From: Devosia sediminis
GTDB lineage: Bacteria > Pseudomonadota > Alphaproteobacteria > Rhizobiales > Devosiaceae
Length of the DNA: 64,000 nucleotides
Reading direction: 5' to 3'
Assembly: GCF_016411825.1 (NCBI RefSeq)
Contig: NZ_JAEKMH010000001.1
Coordinates: 124,001 to 188,000 of the forward strand
A program made the position numbers and the translations under genes. This document shows positions 7,314-17,539 of this stretch, piece after piece; position 1 is the first letter of the stretch; every line of letters begins with the position of its first letter. The notes under the pieces are model-generated. The model searched no databases. It saw only the letters and a list, made by a program, of their open reading frames with translations, and had not been told where the DNA came from.

Positions 7314-8525
7314 TTGAAGACGTTTGCGAAATGGCTGGTCACGCTGGTCGTGCTGGGCGGTGCCGGAGCGGCGGCCTGGTGGTACTTCCTGGCGCCGACC
7401 CAGGCCAGCACCGTACCCGATACGGTCAGTGTCGGACGCGGCGACATCGAGACCACCGTCCTTGCCTCGGGCGTGCTCGAAGCCAGCGCGCTGGTCAGCG
7501 TCGGCGCGGAAGTCTCGGGCAGCATCAAGGCCGTGCATGTGACCCTGGGCCAGGCAGTCAAGAGAGGCGACCTCATCGCCGAGATCGACAGTCTCAATCA
7601 GGAAAACGCGGTCAAATCGGCCGAAGCCGCCTTGGCCGGCATCGAGGCGCAGATCCGCAACCAGGAGGCAAACCTGGTTACCGCCGAAGCCAGTCTCGTG
7701 CGCCAGCAGCAATTGAGCGCCAACAGCCTCGTTTCGCAGACGGCGCTGGAAACCGCGCAGGCCGCCGTGGAGCAGGGGAAGGCGCAGATCGACCAGCTCA
7801 AGGCGCAATTGGCGCAGGCCGAACTGACGGTCGAGTCGGCGGAGCTCAATCTGTCGCGCACCCAGATCGTCGCGCCGGCGGATGGCACGGTCGTCGCCCT
7901 CCTGGTCGAAGCGGGCCAGACCCTCAATGCCAATTCTGCGACTCCCACCATCGCCAAGATCGCCAATCTCGACACCATGGTCATCAAGGCCGAGATTTCC
8001 GAAGCCGATGTGGTCAAGGTCCGGCCGGGCCAGAAAGTCTATTTCACCATCCTCGGCGAACCGGATGCACGGATCGAGGCGACCCTGCGGGAGATCGAGC
8101 CGGCGCCCACCTCGATTGCCGACGAGACCGCGACCGCGGGCGGCAGCGCCGTCTACTACAATGGCCTTTTCGACGTGCCCAACCCGGACCATCGCCTGCG
8201 TATCTCGATGACGGCCTCGGTCACCATCGTTCTCGACGAAGCGCGCGACGTGCTGACGCTGCCCTCGACGCTGGTGTCCCTGCGCGGGCCGGATGGCATC
8301 ACGGTCATGGTCTACGATCCGGCCAGCGAAGAAACGCGTCCGGCGCAGGTCGAGGTGGGCCTCAACAACAATATCAGTGCCGAGATCGTTTCGGGCCTCA
8401 ATGAGGGCGACCTCGTGGTCAATGCCACTGGTGCGCGGCTCGGCTCGGGTGCCGGTGGCCCCGGCGGCGGCATGCGCATGGGTGGTGGCGGCATGGGCAT
8501 TGCCATGCCGCGTGGTGGCGGCTGA
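7314..8525 (+). CDS. macA: MacA-type periplasmic adaptor of an ABC efflux pump
   Basis: Membrane-fusion protein linking the MacB ABC transporter to an outer-membrane channel. It has one N-terminal membrane anchor (LVTLVVLGGAGAAAWWYFL). The lipoyl halves are seen in VSVGAEVSGSIKAVHVTLGQ and IVAPADGTVVALLVEAGQ. A helical hairpin rich in Ala/Gln/Glu lies between, and beta-barrel and membrane-proximal domains follow. The end is odd: about 26 residues of Gly and Met (such as GGGMRMGGGGMGIAMPRGGG), beyond the usual MacA. No ATG fits; the TTG at 7314 places the anchor at the N-terminus, and a GTG at 7251 is the alternative. Its stop overlaps the macB start by one base (TGATGA). No TolC gene is visible. 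Confidence 0.85.
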   Translation: MKTFAKWLVTLVVLGGAGAAAWWYFLAPTQASTVPDTVSVGRGDIETTVLASGVLEASALVSVGAEVSGSIKAVHVTLGQAVKRGDLIAEIDSLNQENAVKSAEAALAGIEAQIRNQEANLVTAEASLVRQQQLSANSLVSQTALETAQAAVEQGKAQIDQLKAQLAQAELTVESAELNLSRTQIVAPADGTVVALLVEAGQTLNANSATPTIAKIANLDTMVIKAEISEADVVKVRPGQKVYFTILGEPDARIEATLREIEPAPTSIADETATAGGSAVYYNGLFDVPNPDHRLRISMTASVTIVLDEARDVLTLPSTLVSLRGPDGITVMVYDPASEETRPAQVEVGLNNNISAEIVSGLNEGDLVVNATGARLGSGAGGPGGGMRMGGGGMGIAMPRGGG

Positions 8526-10522
8526 TGAACCGACCCTTCAGCCCGAAGGAGCGCGCCGGCGCTGAGGCGCAGGTCGACCAGCCGATCATTTCCATTTCCG
8601 GACTGGTCCGCCGCTTCCAGGCGGGCGGGGAGGCGGTGGCGGTGCTGAAGGGTGTCGATCTCGATATCCATCGCGGCGAGATGGTCGCCATCATCGGACA
8701 GTCCGGCTCTGGCAAGTCGACGCTGATGAACATTCTCGGGTGCCTCGACCGCGCCAGCGAGGGCACCTATCGCTTTGCCGGCCGTGACGTCAGCAAGCTC
8801 GATGCGGATGAGCTGGCGGCTTTGCGGCGCGAACATTTCGGCTTCATCTTCCAGCGCTACCAGTTGCTGCCCGATCTCGATGCGGTCGAGAACGTGGAAG
8901 TGCCCGCGGTCTATGCCGGCGCCGATGCCAAGGCGCGGCGCGAACGCGCTATTGCGCTTCTCACCCGGCTGGGCTTGGGCGAGCGGCTCGATCACCGGCC
9001 CAATGCCCTTTCCGGCGGCCAGCAGCAGCGCGTCAGCGTGGCGCGGGCGCTGATGAATGGTGGCGAGGTGATCCTGGCCGACGAGCCCACCGGCGCGCTC
9101 GACTCGCGCTCGGGCAAGGAATTGATGGCGCTGCTGAAGGAGCTTCATGCCGACGGGCACACCATCATCCTTGTGACCCATGACCAGAATATAGCGGCTC
9201 AGGCCGAGCGGGTGATCGAGATCGCCGACGGGGAGATCGTCGCCGACCGGCTCAATGTCGAGCCGCGGCGCTTTCCCGCTGCGGAAACCGAGATCAAGCC
9301 GGCGGCAAGCTGGCGGCGCGGCCTCGACAGCATGGGCGAGGCGCTACGCATGGCGCTGCGGGCCATGGGCGCGCACAAGCTCAGGACCTTCCTCACCATG
9401 CTCGGCATCATCATCGGCATCGCCTCGGTGGTGTCGGTCGTGGCGCTGGGGCAGGGCAGCCAGCAGACGGTGCTCGAAAACATCTCGTCGATCGGCACCA
9501 ATACGATCAATGTCTATCCCGGCTCCGGCTTCGGCGACATGCGCTCGGGCCGGGTGCGAACCCTGAGGCCATCAGACGCCGAGGCGCTTGCTGGCCAGCC
9601 CTTTGCCAATAGCGTCACGCCGCAGGTCAGCTCCAACGCCACGGCGCTCTATCGCAACACTGCCACCAGCGCTTCTGTGACGGGTGTCGGAGCAGACTAT
9701 TTCCAGGTCAACGGCCGCACCTTCACCGCCGGCTCCGGTTTCGGCCAGGCGAGCATCGATGCCATGGCGCAGGAGGCGGTGATCGACCAGAATGCCGTCA
9801 CCGCCATGTTCACCAATGGCGAGGACCCGGTCGGGCAGGTGATCATGCTCGGCAAGGTGCCGGTGCGGATCGTGGGCGTGGTGGCGACGGCGACCGGCTT
9901 CGGGGGCGGCCGCGACAATGCCAATGTCTACGTGCCCTATACTTCGGCCATGAGCCGCATCCTGGGCCAGAGCTGGCTCAATGCCATAGCCGTGCGGGTT
10001 TCGGACGATTACGACACGGCCGATGCCGAGGCCGAGATCACCGCGCTGCTCACGGGCCTCCATGGCGGCACGCAGGACTTCTTCCTCCAGAACACCGACA
10101 CGATCCGCGAGACCATCCAGTCCACATCGGCGACCCTGACGGTGCTGATCTCGACCATCGCCATCATCTCGCTGGTGGTGGGCGGCATTGGGGTCATGAA
10201 CATCATGCTGGTCTCGGTTTCCGAGCGCACCAAGGAGATCGGCATCCGCATGGCGGTCGGCGCGCGGCGCGGCGACATCCTGCGGCAGTTCCTGATCGAA
10301 GCCATTCTGGTCTGCTTTGCCGGAGGCGCGGCCGGCGTGGCGCTGAGCTTTGCCTTGGGGCAGGGGCTCACCACGATCGTCCAGGGTGCGCGGTTGGCCT
10401 ATTCCACCGAGTCCATCGTGCTGGCCATTGTCTCTGCCAGCCTCATCGGCATCATCTTCGGCTTCATGCCCGCCCGCTCCGCCTCGCGGCTCGACCCGGT
10501 CGAGGCGCTGGCGCGGGAGTAG
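8525..10522 (+). CDS. macB: MacB-type ABC transporter, fused ATPase and permease
   Basis: 665 residues, the normal MacB size. The N-terminal ATPase has Walker A GQSGSGKST near residue 57, the signature [15 protein letters not shown] and Walker B VILADEPTGALD. The first transmembrane helix follows KLRTFLTMLGIIIG near residue 285. A large periplasmic domain (about 310-540) comes next, and three C-terminal helices include the conserved GGIGVMNIMLVSVSERTKEIG. MacB works as a mechanotransmitter with MacA and TolC to expel macrolides, peptides or lipids from the periplasm. It is translationally coupled to macA. Substrate cannot be read from sequence. Confidence 0.92.
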   Translation: MNRPFSPKERAGAEAQVDQPIISISGLVRRFQAGGEAVAVLKGVDLDIHRGEMVAIIGQSGSGKSTLMNILGCLDRASEGTYRFAGRDVSKLDADELAALRREHFGFIFQRYQLLPDLDAVENVEVPAVYAGADAKARRERAIALLTRLGLGERLDHRPNALSGGQQQRVSVARALMNGGEVILADEPTGALDSRSGKELMALLKELHADGHTIILVTHDQNIAAQAERVIEIADGEIVADRLNVEPRRFPAAETEIKPAASWRRGLDSMGEALRMALRAMGAHKLRTFLTMLGIIIGIASVVSVVALGQGSQQTVLENISSIGTNTINVYPGSGFGDMRSGRVRTLRPSDAEALAGQPFANSVTPQVSSNATALYRNTATSASVTGVGADYFQVNGRTFTAGSGFGQASIDAMAQEAVIDQNAVTAMFTNGEDPVGQVIMLGKVPVRIVGVVATATGFGGGRDNANVYVPYTSAMSRILGQSWLNAIAVRVSDDYDTADAEAEITALLTGLHGGTQDFFLQNTDTIRETIQSTSATLTVLISTIAIISLVVGGIGVMNIMLVSVSERTKEIGIRMAVGARRGDILRQFLIEAILVCFAGGAAGVALSFALGQGLTTIVQGARLAYSTESIVLAIVSASLIGIIFGFMPARSASRLDPVEALARE

Positions 10523-10539
10523 GGATCAACCGACAGCGT

Positions 10540-10800
10540 CACCCCACCCTCATTCCCTCCCCATCAAGGCGAGGGAGGCGCAAGACCGCTGCGCGGGTGT
10601 TCATCGCCTCCCCTCCCCCTTGTGGGGAGGGACCAAGGGTGGGGGTGTCGGCCAATCCAAGTGCTCAGTGCCCGACCGTGGCCCATTGGCCACGCCTCGC
10701 CTCCTAAAACCGAACTCCTTCAACAGAATGGGTGGCCCTTCACCGGGCCCCGCCCTAAACTCGCCACGAAATCTTCGCCCTTTGGGCGGGGGGTGCGAAG
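10540..10800. repeat. Family B repeats in the macB-tamA gap
   Basis: The 327-base gap between macB and tamA carries inverted units CATTCCCTCCCCATCAAGGC and CTCCCCCTCCCCTTGTGGGG, and CACCCCACCC facing AAGGGTGGGGGTG. A second C/G-rich inverted patch follows near 10738-10800 (CTTCACCGGGCCCCGCC and CTTTGGGCGGGGGGTGCG). Long open frames cross this stretch on both strands, but they are made of repeat sequence and are not credible genes. Confidence 0.7.
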
Positions 10801-10849
10801 GATTAACGGAATCTTTCCGCCATTGCGGCAATATCGCAGGCAGCCCGGT

Positions 10850-12799
10850 TTGGTTGTCTGCGTAAAAGGGCGGGATAGAGCACTGAAAAGCGCGCGTCTT
10901 GGAACGAGTATTGGCGCCTTGTGCATCGGCCTGACCATGCTGGTCGGGGCGACGTCGCCCACTTATGCCTTCGAACTCTTCGGCATGAAATTCTTCGAAG
11001 ATCAGGCCGAGGAAGACGCCGCGGCCGTGATCGTTGATCCGCAGCCCTATTTTGTGACGTTCACCTCCAGCGAAGGCGGCGCCGTCGAGAACGCGTTGCG
11101 CAATGCCTCCGCACTGATCGCCGAGGAGGCCGAACCCGCCTCCGGCGCGGCCGGGCTCATTGCCAGGGCCCGCGGCGATTATCGGCGCCTCCTGGCCGCC
11201 CTTTATGCCGAGGGCCATTATGGCGGCACCGTCAGCATCCGAATTGCCGGGGCGGAAGCGGCCACACTGGCGCCCGACACCAATCTGCCGGACCCGGTCG
11301 ACGTCACCATTGCCGTCACGGCAGGTCCGCTGTTCCGCTTCAACTCCGTGTCCATCGCCAACCAGGCGCCGCTCACCGACGATCCGGATGACCAGGTCGA
11401 GCTGCCGGTGCTGCGCGGCTACGGCACAGGCGAAATCGCCAAATCCTCTGTCATCACCGCCGCTGAACTGCTGGCGGTGGAAGCCTGGCGCCAGCAGGGC
11501 TATGCCAAGGCCGAGGTGGTGTCGCGCGAAGTCATCGCCGACCATGCCACCAATACGGTCGATGCCGTCATCACGGTCAATCCCGGCCGACTGGCCGCCT
11601 TCGGCCCGGTGAGCGTGACCGGCACGGAGCGCATGAACCCCGAATTCGTGGCGCAGCAGACCGGTCTTGCCGTCGGCCAGGAATACGATCCCGACGACAT
11701 CGATCGCGCTCACAAGCGCCTCGACCGGCTCGAAGTGTTCCGCGCGGCGCGCCTGGAAGCCGCCGAGGATATCGGCAGCGACGGGCTTCTGCCCTACAAC
11801 CTGATCGTCGAGGAATTGCCAGGCCGCCGCTTCGGCTTTGGCGCCACCTATTCCACCGTCGATGGCCTCGGGGTGGAGGGCTACCATCTCTGGCGCAATC
11901 TCTTCGGCCAGGCCGAGCGGCTGCGGCTTGATGCGCGCATCGCCAGCATCGGCTATCCGATCGACACCACCCAGTTCGACTATTTCATCGGCGGAACGTT
12001 CACCAAGCCCGGCTTCTTCCACCCGGACGTCGACCTCGTCGCGACGGTTTCGGCCGAACGCACCATCTATCCCAAATATACCGAGACCTCGGCAGGCGGC
12101 CGCGTCGGCCTGAGCTGGTTCTTCTCTGACGAGCTGACCTTCGAAGGCGGCGCCAGCTTCGAGGTCGCGCGGTTCGACGACCATTTCGGCATTCGCGATT
12201 TCAACACCGCCGGGCTCTATGCCGGGGTGGTCTATGATGGCCGCGACAGCTCGGTGGATCCCACCGAGGGCTGGTATGCCGCGGCCAACCTCGCCCCTTA
12301 TTTCGACCTCCGCGGCGGCACCCCCGGCGCCCAGTTCGTGGTCGAGGGACGCACCTATTTCGGCTTCGGCGAAGAAGATCCCTTCGTGCTGGCCGGACGC
12401 ATCAAGGCGGGTGCCCTCTTGGGGCCCGACCTCGTCGACATTCCGCCCGACAAGCTGTTCTTCGCCGGTGGCGGTGGTTCGGTGCGAGGCTATGGCTACA
12501 AGTCCATCGGTGTCGACGATGGCGCCGGCAACGTGACCGGCGGGCGCTACCTGCTCGAAGCCTCGCTCGAGGCGCGCGCCAAGGTGACCAATGACATCGG
12601 CGTCGTCGCCTTCATCGATGGCGGTTATGTCGCGGCCGATACCTTCCCGGGACTCGAAGACCTTCGGCTCGGCGCAGGCCTGGGCGTGCGCTACTATACC
12701 GGCCTGGGGCCGCTGCGCCTCGACGTCGCCGTGCCGCTTAACCGCAAGTCGGACGATCCGCACTACGCCATCTATGCCGGCATCGGGCAGGCATTCTGA
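10850..12799 (+). CDS. tamA: TamA, Omp85-family outer membrane translocation/assembly protein
   Basis: Outer-membrane half of the TAM complex, which helps insert some beta-barrel proteins and takes part in envelope lipid homeostasis. After a signal peptide (hydrophobic IGALCIGLTMLVG, cleavage near PTYA) come POTRA-like segments, for example FGPVSVTGTERMNPEFV and KAEVVSREVIADHATNTVD. A C-terminal barrel follows with the lid-loop motif GGGGSVRGYGYKSIG, which is diagnostic for Omp85, and a final phenylalanine (IYAGIGQAF). No ATG precedes the signal peptide in frame outside repeat DNA. The TTG at 10850 is the best start, giving 649 residues, and is uncertain by tens of bases. Its TGA overlaps the tamB ATG. 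Confidence 0.88.
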   Translation: MVVCVKGRDRALKSARLGTSIGALCIGLTMLVGATSPTYAFELFGMKFFEDQAEEDAAAVIVDPQPYFVTFTSSEGGAVENALRNASALIAEEAEPASGAAGLIARARGDYRRLLAALYAEGHYGGTVSIRIAGAEAATLAPDTNLPDPVDVTIAVTAGPLFRFNSVSIANQAPLTDDPDDQVELPVLRGYGTGEIAKSSVITAAELLAVEAWRQQGYAKAEVVSREVIADHATNTVDAVITVNPGRLAAFGPVSVTGTERMNPEFVAQQTGLAVGQEYDPDDIDRAHKRLDRLEVFRAARLEAAEDIGSDGLLPYNLIVEELPGRRFGFGATYSTVDGLGVEGYHLWRNLFGQAERLRLDARIASIGYPIDTTQFDYFIGGTFTKPGFFHPDVDLVATVSAERTIYPKYTETSAGGRVGLSWFFSDELTFEGGASFEVARFDDHFGIRDFNTAGLYAGVVYDGRDSSVDPTEGWYAAANLAPYFDLRGGTPGAQFVVEGRTYFGFGEEDPFVLAGRIKAGALLGPDLVDIPPDKLFFAGGGGSVRGYGYKSIGVDDGAGNVTGGRYLLEASLEARAKVTNDIGVVAFIDGGYVAADTFPGLEDLRLGAGLGVRYYTGLGPLRLDVAVPLNRKSDDPHYAIYAGIGQAF

Positions 12800-15700
12800 T
12801 GGCCCTGTCGATCACAACCCGTCGCCGCCTCTTCATCGCTGCGCTGCTCCTGGCGCCGGCTGCCGTGCCCGTGGCGCTGGTGGCACAGGACATGAACAAT
12901 GAAGAGCAGAAGGACTGGCTGACCAATTTCGTCCAGGATCGCCTTTCGACGCCCGAGCGGCAGATTCGCCTTTCCAATATCGAGGGTGTGCTGAGTTCGG
13001 ACGTGTCGATCCGCGAGATCACCATTTCCGACGCCGAAGGCGTGTGGCTGCGCGTCAACAATGCCAGCCTCAACTGGAACCAGGCAGCGCTGTTCACCGG
13101 CCGGCTCGAAGTCAATTCGCTCACTGCCGACTCCATCGACTACCTGCGCAATCCCGTGCCGGTGGAAGGCGCCGTCGACCTGCCACCGCCCGAGGCTGGC
13201 GGCCTGGAGATCCCCGAATTCCCGGTCGCCATCCGGATCGGCGAATTGAACGTTCCCAGCGTTACGTTCGGCGAAGGCGTATTCGGCCTCGGCTCGCAAA
13301 TCTCGCTTGCCGGCTCGATGGCCCTTGAGAGCGGCAATCTCGATACCGTGCTCGACATTGTCCGCCTCGACGGACCCGGTGGCACGCTTGATCTCGATGT
13401 CGCCTATCGCCGCGAGGGCAACACGATCGACCTGGGCCTGTCGCTGGTCGAGCCGCCGAACGGCGTCCTGGCGAACCTGCTCAATATCGAAGGGCGTCCG
13501 GCCATGGAGCTGACGCTTGAGGGTGCAGGGCCGGTGTCCGACCTGACCGCGCAGATGCAGTTGCTCGCCAACGAACAGGTGGCGCTCGCCGGCACGGCGA
13601 CCATCGCCCAGTCCGATGCCGGCTTCGAGATCGACGCCAATCTGGGCGGGCCTCTCTCGACCCTCGTCGCTGAGCCCTATCGCGATTTCTTCGGCGCCGA
13701 TACGCGGCTGACGCTCGATGCTCTGGTCAAGAGCGGCGGCGGGCTCGACATTGCCAATCTGACCCTCAGCGGCGGCCAGCTTGGGCTGACCACGCGAGCC
13801 CAGACCACGCCGGACAATTTCCTGTCGCTGCTCGATCTCACCGCCACCGTCGCCGATCCTGCGGGCGGCCAGGTGTTGTTGCCGGTGCCGGGCAACGCGA
13901 CCCGCGTGCAGGGTGCGCAGGTGCGCATCGCCTATGGTGCCGGTGCCGGAGAAACCTGGCAGGCGCAGATGGATATCGAGGGTTTCGAGACCGACGGCTT
14001 CGCCGCCCGTACGCTCACCTTCGGCATGGATGGCGTGGCCCGCAACCTGTCCGATCCGTCCACACGCATGGTCACCTTCAATGGTGATGGGGCGCTTTCG
14101 GGCATCACCGCCGATCCGGCCGTCGAAGCGGCCCTGGGCGACAGCGTCGGCCTCGGCCTTGCCGGGCTCTGGAATGCCGGGCAGCCCATCGAGCTGGCCG
14201 AGCTGCGGATTGTCGGCGAGGCGCTGGTGGCCGAAGCGACCGGGCAGATCGACGGTACCGAGTTCAATGGGCGTATCGAGATCGATACCGACAGTATCGC
14301 GCCTTTCTCCGGCCTCGCCGATCGCGACCTGACCGGAGCGCTCAACCTCGTCGCCAACGGATCGATCATGCCGGTCACCGGCGGCTTCGACCTCACCTTC
14401 GACGGCACCGGCACCGACCTCGCGGTGGACGACCCGGCCCTTGATCGGCTGCTGGCCGGCACGGTCGACCTCTCCGGCCGCCTGGCCCGCACCACGGCTG
14501 GCATCACCGCCGACGATTTCCGCATTGCCAACCAGCAAGTGCAGTTCACCGCCGATGGTGCGTTTGCCAGCGATGTGTCCGATTTCAACATCGCGCTCGA
14601 TCTCTCCGATCTGGCGCTGATCTCCGAACAGGCAAGCGGCGCTCTTTCCGTGCGCGGCTCGGCCCGCTCGACCACCCCGGAAGCGCCGCTGGTGCTGGTG
14701 CTCGATGGTCGGGTGGGGAGTGGTACACTGGGGCAATACCAGCTCGGCGACGCCCGTGTCGGCATTGCGGCGAGCCTCCTCAACGGCACTGTCACCGGCG
14801 ATCTCACCGGCAGCGCAATGCTCGACGGGCACCGTGCCCAGCTTGCCGCGCATCTTGAAACCGATGCCGCGCAGCAGAGTATATCCGATATCGGCTTCGA
14901 GATTGCCGGCACCCGCATAACCGGCGCGCTGACCCGAATGGTGGAAACCGGTCTCATCGACGGGCGCCTCGATGTTGCCGCCAATGACATTTCGCTGGCC
15001 GCCGCGCTGCTCCTGATGGACGCCTCGGGTGCCATCAATGCCGCGGTCGAGCTGACGCCCATGGACGGCAAGCAGGGCGCCGGTATCACCGCCAACGTGT
15101 CGGATCTCACCATCAACGACATTTCTGTCGGCCGTGCCGAACTCTCCGCCGGCATTGCCGATCTCTTTGGCGTGCCCATGGTCAATGGCTCGGCCACGGC
15201 CAGCAACGTGGCTGCGGCCGGGGTCGAGGTGGAAACGCTCACGGCCCGCGCCAGCCAGAGCGGCGACACGACAAACTTCGATGCCCAGGCGGCGCTCGCC
15301 ACCGGCACCGATATCGACGTTTCCGGCGCCCTGAGCCCGGTCGAAGGCGGCTATCGCCTGGCGCTTGATCGCGCCAATCTGGAACAGGGCGCGCTTTCCG
15401 CCCGTCTCGCCAATCCGGCCACGCTGATGGTGCGCGGCGACAGCGTCGCGCTCGACGCCATCCGCTTCAATGTCGGCTCGGGCAGCATCACTGCGTCGGG
15501 CACGGCCGGCACCGCTCTCGACATGGTGGTGGATATCACCGCCCTCCCGCTCTCCATTGCCAATGCGGTGGCTCCCGATCTCGGCCTATCCGGTACGGTC
15601 AATGGCCGCGCCACCGTTTCGGGCACCGGCTCCGACCCGCGCGTCAGTTTCGAAGCGCGCGCCAGTGGCGTCGGTGCCACGGCGATCGCACCCTTCGGCA

Positions 15701-17127
15701 TCGCGCCGCTCACCCTTGCCGCCTCCGGCAGTTTCGCGAACCAGGTGGTGACGCTCACCAGTGTCACCGCCAATGGCAATGGCGGTCTCTCCGTTGCCGG
15801 TTCGGGTTCGGTGCCGTTGGCAGGCAATGGCCTTTCGCTGGCGCTGACCGGTTCGGCGCCACTGGCGCTGGCCAACCAGTTCCTCGCCGATCGCGGTGCG
15901 CGGGTCTCGGGCACGGCCAATATCGACGCGCGCGTGGCGGGAAGCCTCGCCAATCCGCAATTCTCCGGTGCCGTCACCACGGCCGGCGCCGGCTATGTCG
16001 ATCCGGAGCTCAACCTGCGGCTCACCGACATTGCCGGCCGCGTCTCGCTCAACGGAACGACCGCCACTGTCGAACGCCTGACCGGCAATCTTGCCACTGG
16101 CGGCAGCCTCTCCGCTTCCGGTACCGTCGGTCTCTCGAACGGCTTTCCGGCCAATCTCAGCGCGACTATCAATTCGGCCCGCTATGCCGATGGCAATCTC
16201 TTCGTCGCGACGCTGTCGGGCGGGTTGACCCTCACCGGTCCCATCGCTGCCGGACCGCTGCTGGCGGGCAATATCCGCATCGAGGAAGCCAATATCACCG
16301 TGCCGGAAAACCTCGGCGGCGCGGCCGAGCTCATCGATGTCGAGCATGTCCATACTCCTGCCGATGTCGAGCGCACGCTGGACCGGGCCCGCATCGACGA
16401 ACGCACCGGCATGGCGGCCGGCAGCAATTCGCAACTCCGGCTCGATATCGCGCTCGAGGCGCCCAACCAGGTCTATATCCGTGGCCGCGGGCTCGATGCG
16501 GAAGTCGGCGGCTCGGTGCGGCTGACCGGCCCGGTCAATGCCATCCAGCCGGTCGGTGCCTTCACCCTCATCCGCGGGCGCCTCGACATTCTCGGGCCGC
16601 GCCTCGTATTCGAGAGCGGCTCGGTGACGCTGCTTGGCGATCTCGATCCGCAGCTCAATTTCGTTGCGCGCGCCGAGGGCGACGGCATCACCGTTTTCGT
16701 GACCCTGACCGGCCGCGCTTCGGCGCCCGATATCGAGTTCAGCTCCAACCCGGTGCTGCCACAGGACGAGGTGCTGAGCCGCCTGGTCTTCAACCGTTCC
16801 ATGGGCGAGCTTTCACCCATCCAGTTGGCACAGCTCGCGGCCGCTGCGGCTGAACTGGCGGGCGGTGGCGGCGGGAGCCTTGCCGAAAGCCTGCGCGGTC
16901 TGGCGGGTCTTGCCGATCTCGACGTGGTCACCGACGACCAGGGCAATGTCGGCGTGACCGCCGGCACCTATATCCAGGACAATGTCTATCTGGGGGTCAC
17001 GGCCGGGGCCACTGGCCAGTCGAAGGTGACCATCAACCTCGACGTCACCAACGACCTCACTATCAAGGGCGCCGCCGGCCAGGACGGCAATACAAGCCTC
17101 GGTGTCTTCTACGAGCGGGACTACTGA
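12799..17127 (+). CDS. tamB: TamB, inner membrane-anchored translocation/assembly protein
   Basis: A 1442-residue AsmA-like/TamB protein that spans the periplasm and docks on TamA. It has an N-terminal signal anchor (LFIAALLLAPAAVPVALVA). A very long, repetitive beta-rich body of short strands with Gly, Asp, Thr and Ala follows. The C-terminal TamB domain (old DUF490) is recognisable by VGAFTLIRGRLDILGPRLVF, PDIEFSSNPVLPQDEVLSRL and the final GVFYERDY. The start codon overlaps the tamA stop by one base, indicating coupled synthesis. Length is within the range of alphaproteobacterial TamB. Confidence 0.92.
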   Translation: MALSITTRRRLFIAALLLAPAAVPVALVAQDMNNEEQKDWLTNFVQDRLSTPERQIRLSNIEGVLSSDVSIREITISDAEGVWLRVNNASLNWNQAALFTGRLEVNSLTADSIDYLRNPVPVEGAVDLPPPEAGGLEIPEFPVAIRIGELNVPSVTFGEGVFGLGSQISLAGSMALESGNLDTVLDIVRLDGPGGTLDLDVAYRREGNTIDLGLSLVEPPNGVLANLLNIEGRPAMELTLEGAGPVSDLTAQMQLLANEQVALAGTATIAQSDAGFEIDANLGGPLSTLVAEPYRDFFGADTRLTLDALVKSGGGLDIANLTLSGGQLGLTTRAQTTPDNFLSLLDLTATVADPAGGQVLLPVPGNATRVQGAQVRIAYGAGAGETWQAQMDIEGFETDGFAARTLTFGMDGVARNLSDPSTRMVTFNGDGALSGITADPAVEAALGDSVGLGLAGLWNAGQPIELAELRIVGEALVAEATGQIDGTEFNGRIEIDTDSIAPFSGLADRDLTGALNLVANGSIMPVTGGFDLTFDGTGTDLAVDDPALDRLLAGTVDLSGRLARTTAGITADDFRIANQQVQFTADGAFASDVSDFNIALDLSDLALISEQASGALSVRGSARSTTPEAPLVLVLDGRVGSGTLGQYQLGDARVGIAASLLNGTVTGDLTGSAMLDGHRAQLAAHLETDAAQQSISDIGFEIAGTRITGALTRMVETGLIDGRLDVAANDISLAAALLLMDASGAINAAVELTPMDGKQGAGITANVSDLTINDISVGRAELSAGIADLFGVPMVNGSATASNVAAAGVEVETLTARASQSGDTTNFDAQAALATGTDIDVSGALSPVEGGYRLALDRANLEQGALSARLANPATLMVRGDSVALDAIRFNVGSGSITASGTAGTALDMVVDITALPLSIANAVAPDLGLSGTVNGRATVSGTGSDPRVSFEARASGVGATAIAPFGIAPLTLAASGSFANQVVTLTSVTANGNGGLSVAGSGSVPLAGNGLSLALTGSAPLALANQFLADRGARVSGTANIDARVAGSLANPQFSGAVTTAGAGYVDPELNLRLTDIAGRVSLNGTTATVERLTGNLATGGSLSASGTVGLSNGFPANLSATINSARYADGNLFVATLSGGLTLTGPIAAGPLLAGNIRIEEANITVPENLGGAAELIDVEHVHTPADVERTLDRARIDERTGMAAGSNSQLRLDIALEAPNQVYIRGRGLDAEVGGSVRLTGPVNAIQPVGAFTLIRGRLDILGPRLVFESGSVTLLGDLDPQLNFVARAEGDGITVFVTLTGRASAPDIEFSSNPVLPQDEVLSRLVFNRSMGELSPIQLAQLAAAAAELAGGGGGSLAESLRGLAGLADLDVVTDDQGNVGVTAGTYIQDNVYLGVTAGATGQSKVTINLDVTNDLTIKGAAGQDGNTSLGVFYERDY

Positions 17128-17136
17128 CCGCTCTAC

Positions 17137-17505
17137 GCCTCACCCTTGATCCCTCCCCACGAGGGGGAGAGGACGGTGCCCGCTAATCTGGCCCAGACCC
17201 ACAGTGTCATTCCCGCGAAAGCGGGAACCCCTGTTTGCTGCGACATCCCGAAACGGAGGTTCCCGCCTTCGCGGGAATGACACAGTGAAGGCTCTCCGAC
17301 AGCGCCGTCCTCGGGCTTGACCCGAGGACCTGCTTCCACGTCTGCGCTGTTTTGAGTGGCCCTCGCGTCAGCCCCAGGGTGATGCGTGGGTGTGGCGAAG
17401 CCCCCACCCTTGATCCCTCCCCACAAGGGGGAGGGAGACGATGAACACTATCGTCGCAACCTGCGCCTCCCTCCCCTTGATGGGGAGGGAACGAGGGTGG
17501 GGTGG
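17137..17505. repeat. Composite repeat region downstream of tamB
   Basis: The 412-base convergent gap between tamB and yejA holds no gene. It contains family B units near 17137-17170 (TTGATCCCTCCCCACGAGGG) and 17398-17505 (two units, one pointing each way), a family A copy at 17206-17281, and a short palindrome TCCTCGGGCTTGACCCGAGG near 17310. The symmetry suggests that it also ends transcription from both sides. Confidence 0.7.
17206..17281. repeat. REP-like palindrome pair, family A copy 3
   Basis: The left arm GTCATTCCCGCGAAAGCGGG and the right arm CCCGCCTTCGCGGGAATGAC surround a centre with CGAAACGGAGG. It lies within the tamB-yejA convergent gap. Confidence 0.85.
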
Positions 17506-17539
17506 GTCGCGCTCTCGATGGTCGAGGCGGGGCCGGGCG

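Noticed and set aside
10601-12763. 720-codon open frame on the minus strand opposite tamA
   Set aside because: It is the antisense shadow of tamA, with the composition typical of reverse frames in GC-rich genes, no ribosome site and no recognisable domain.
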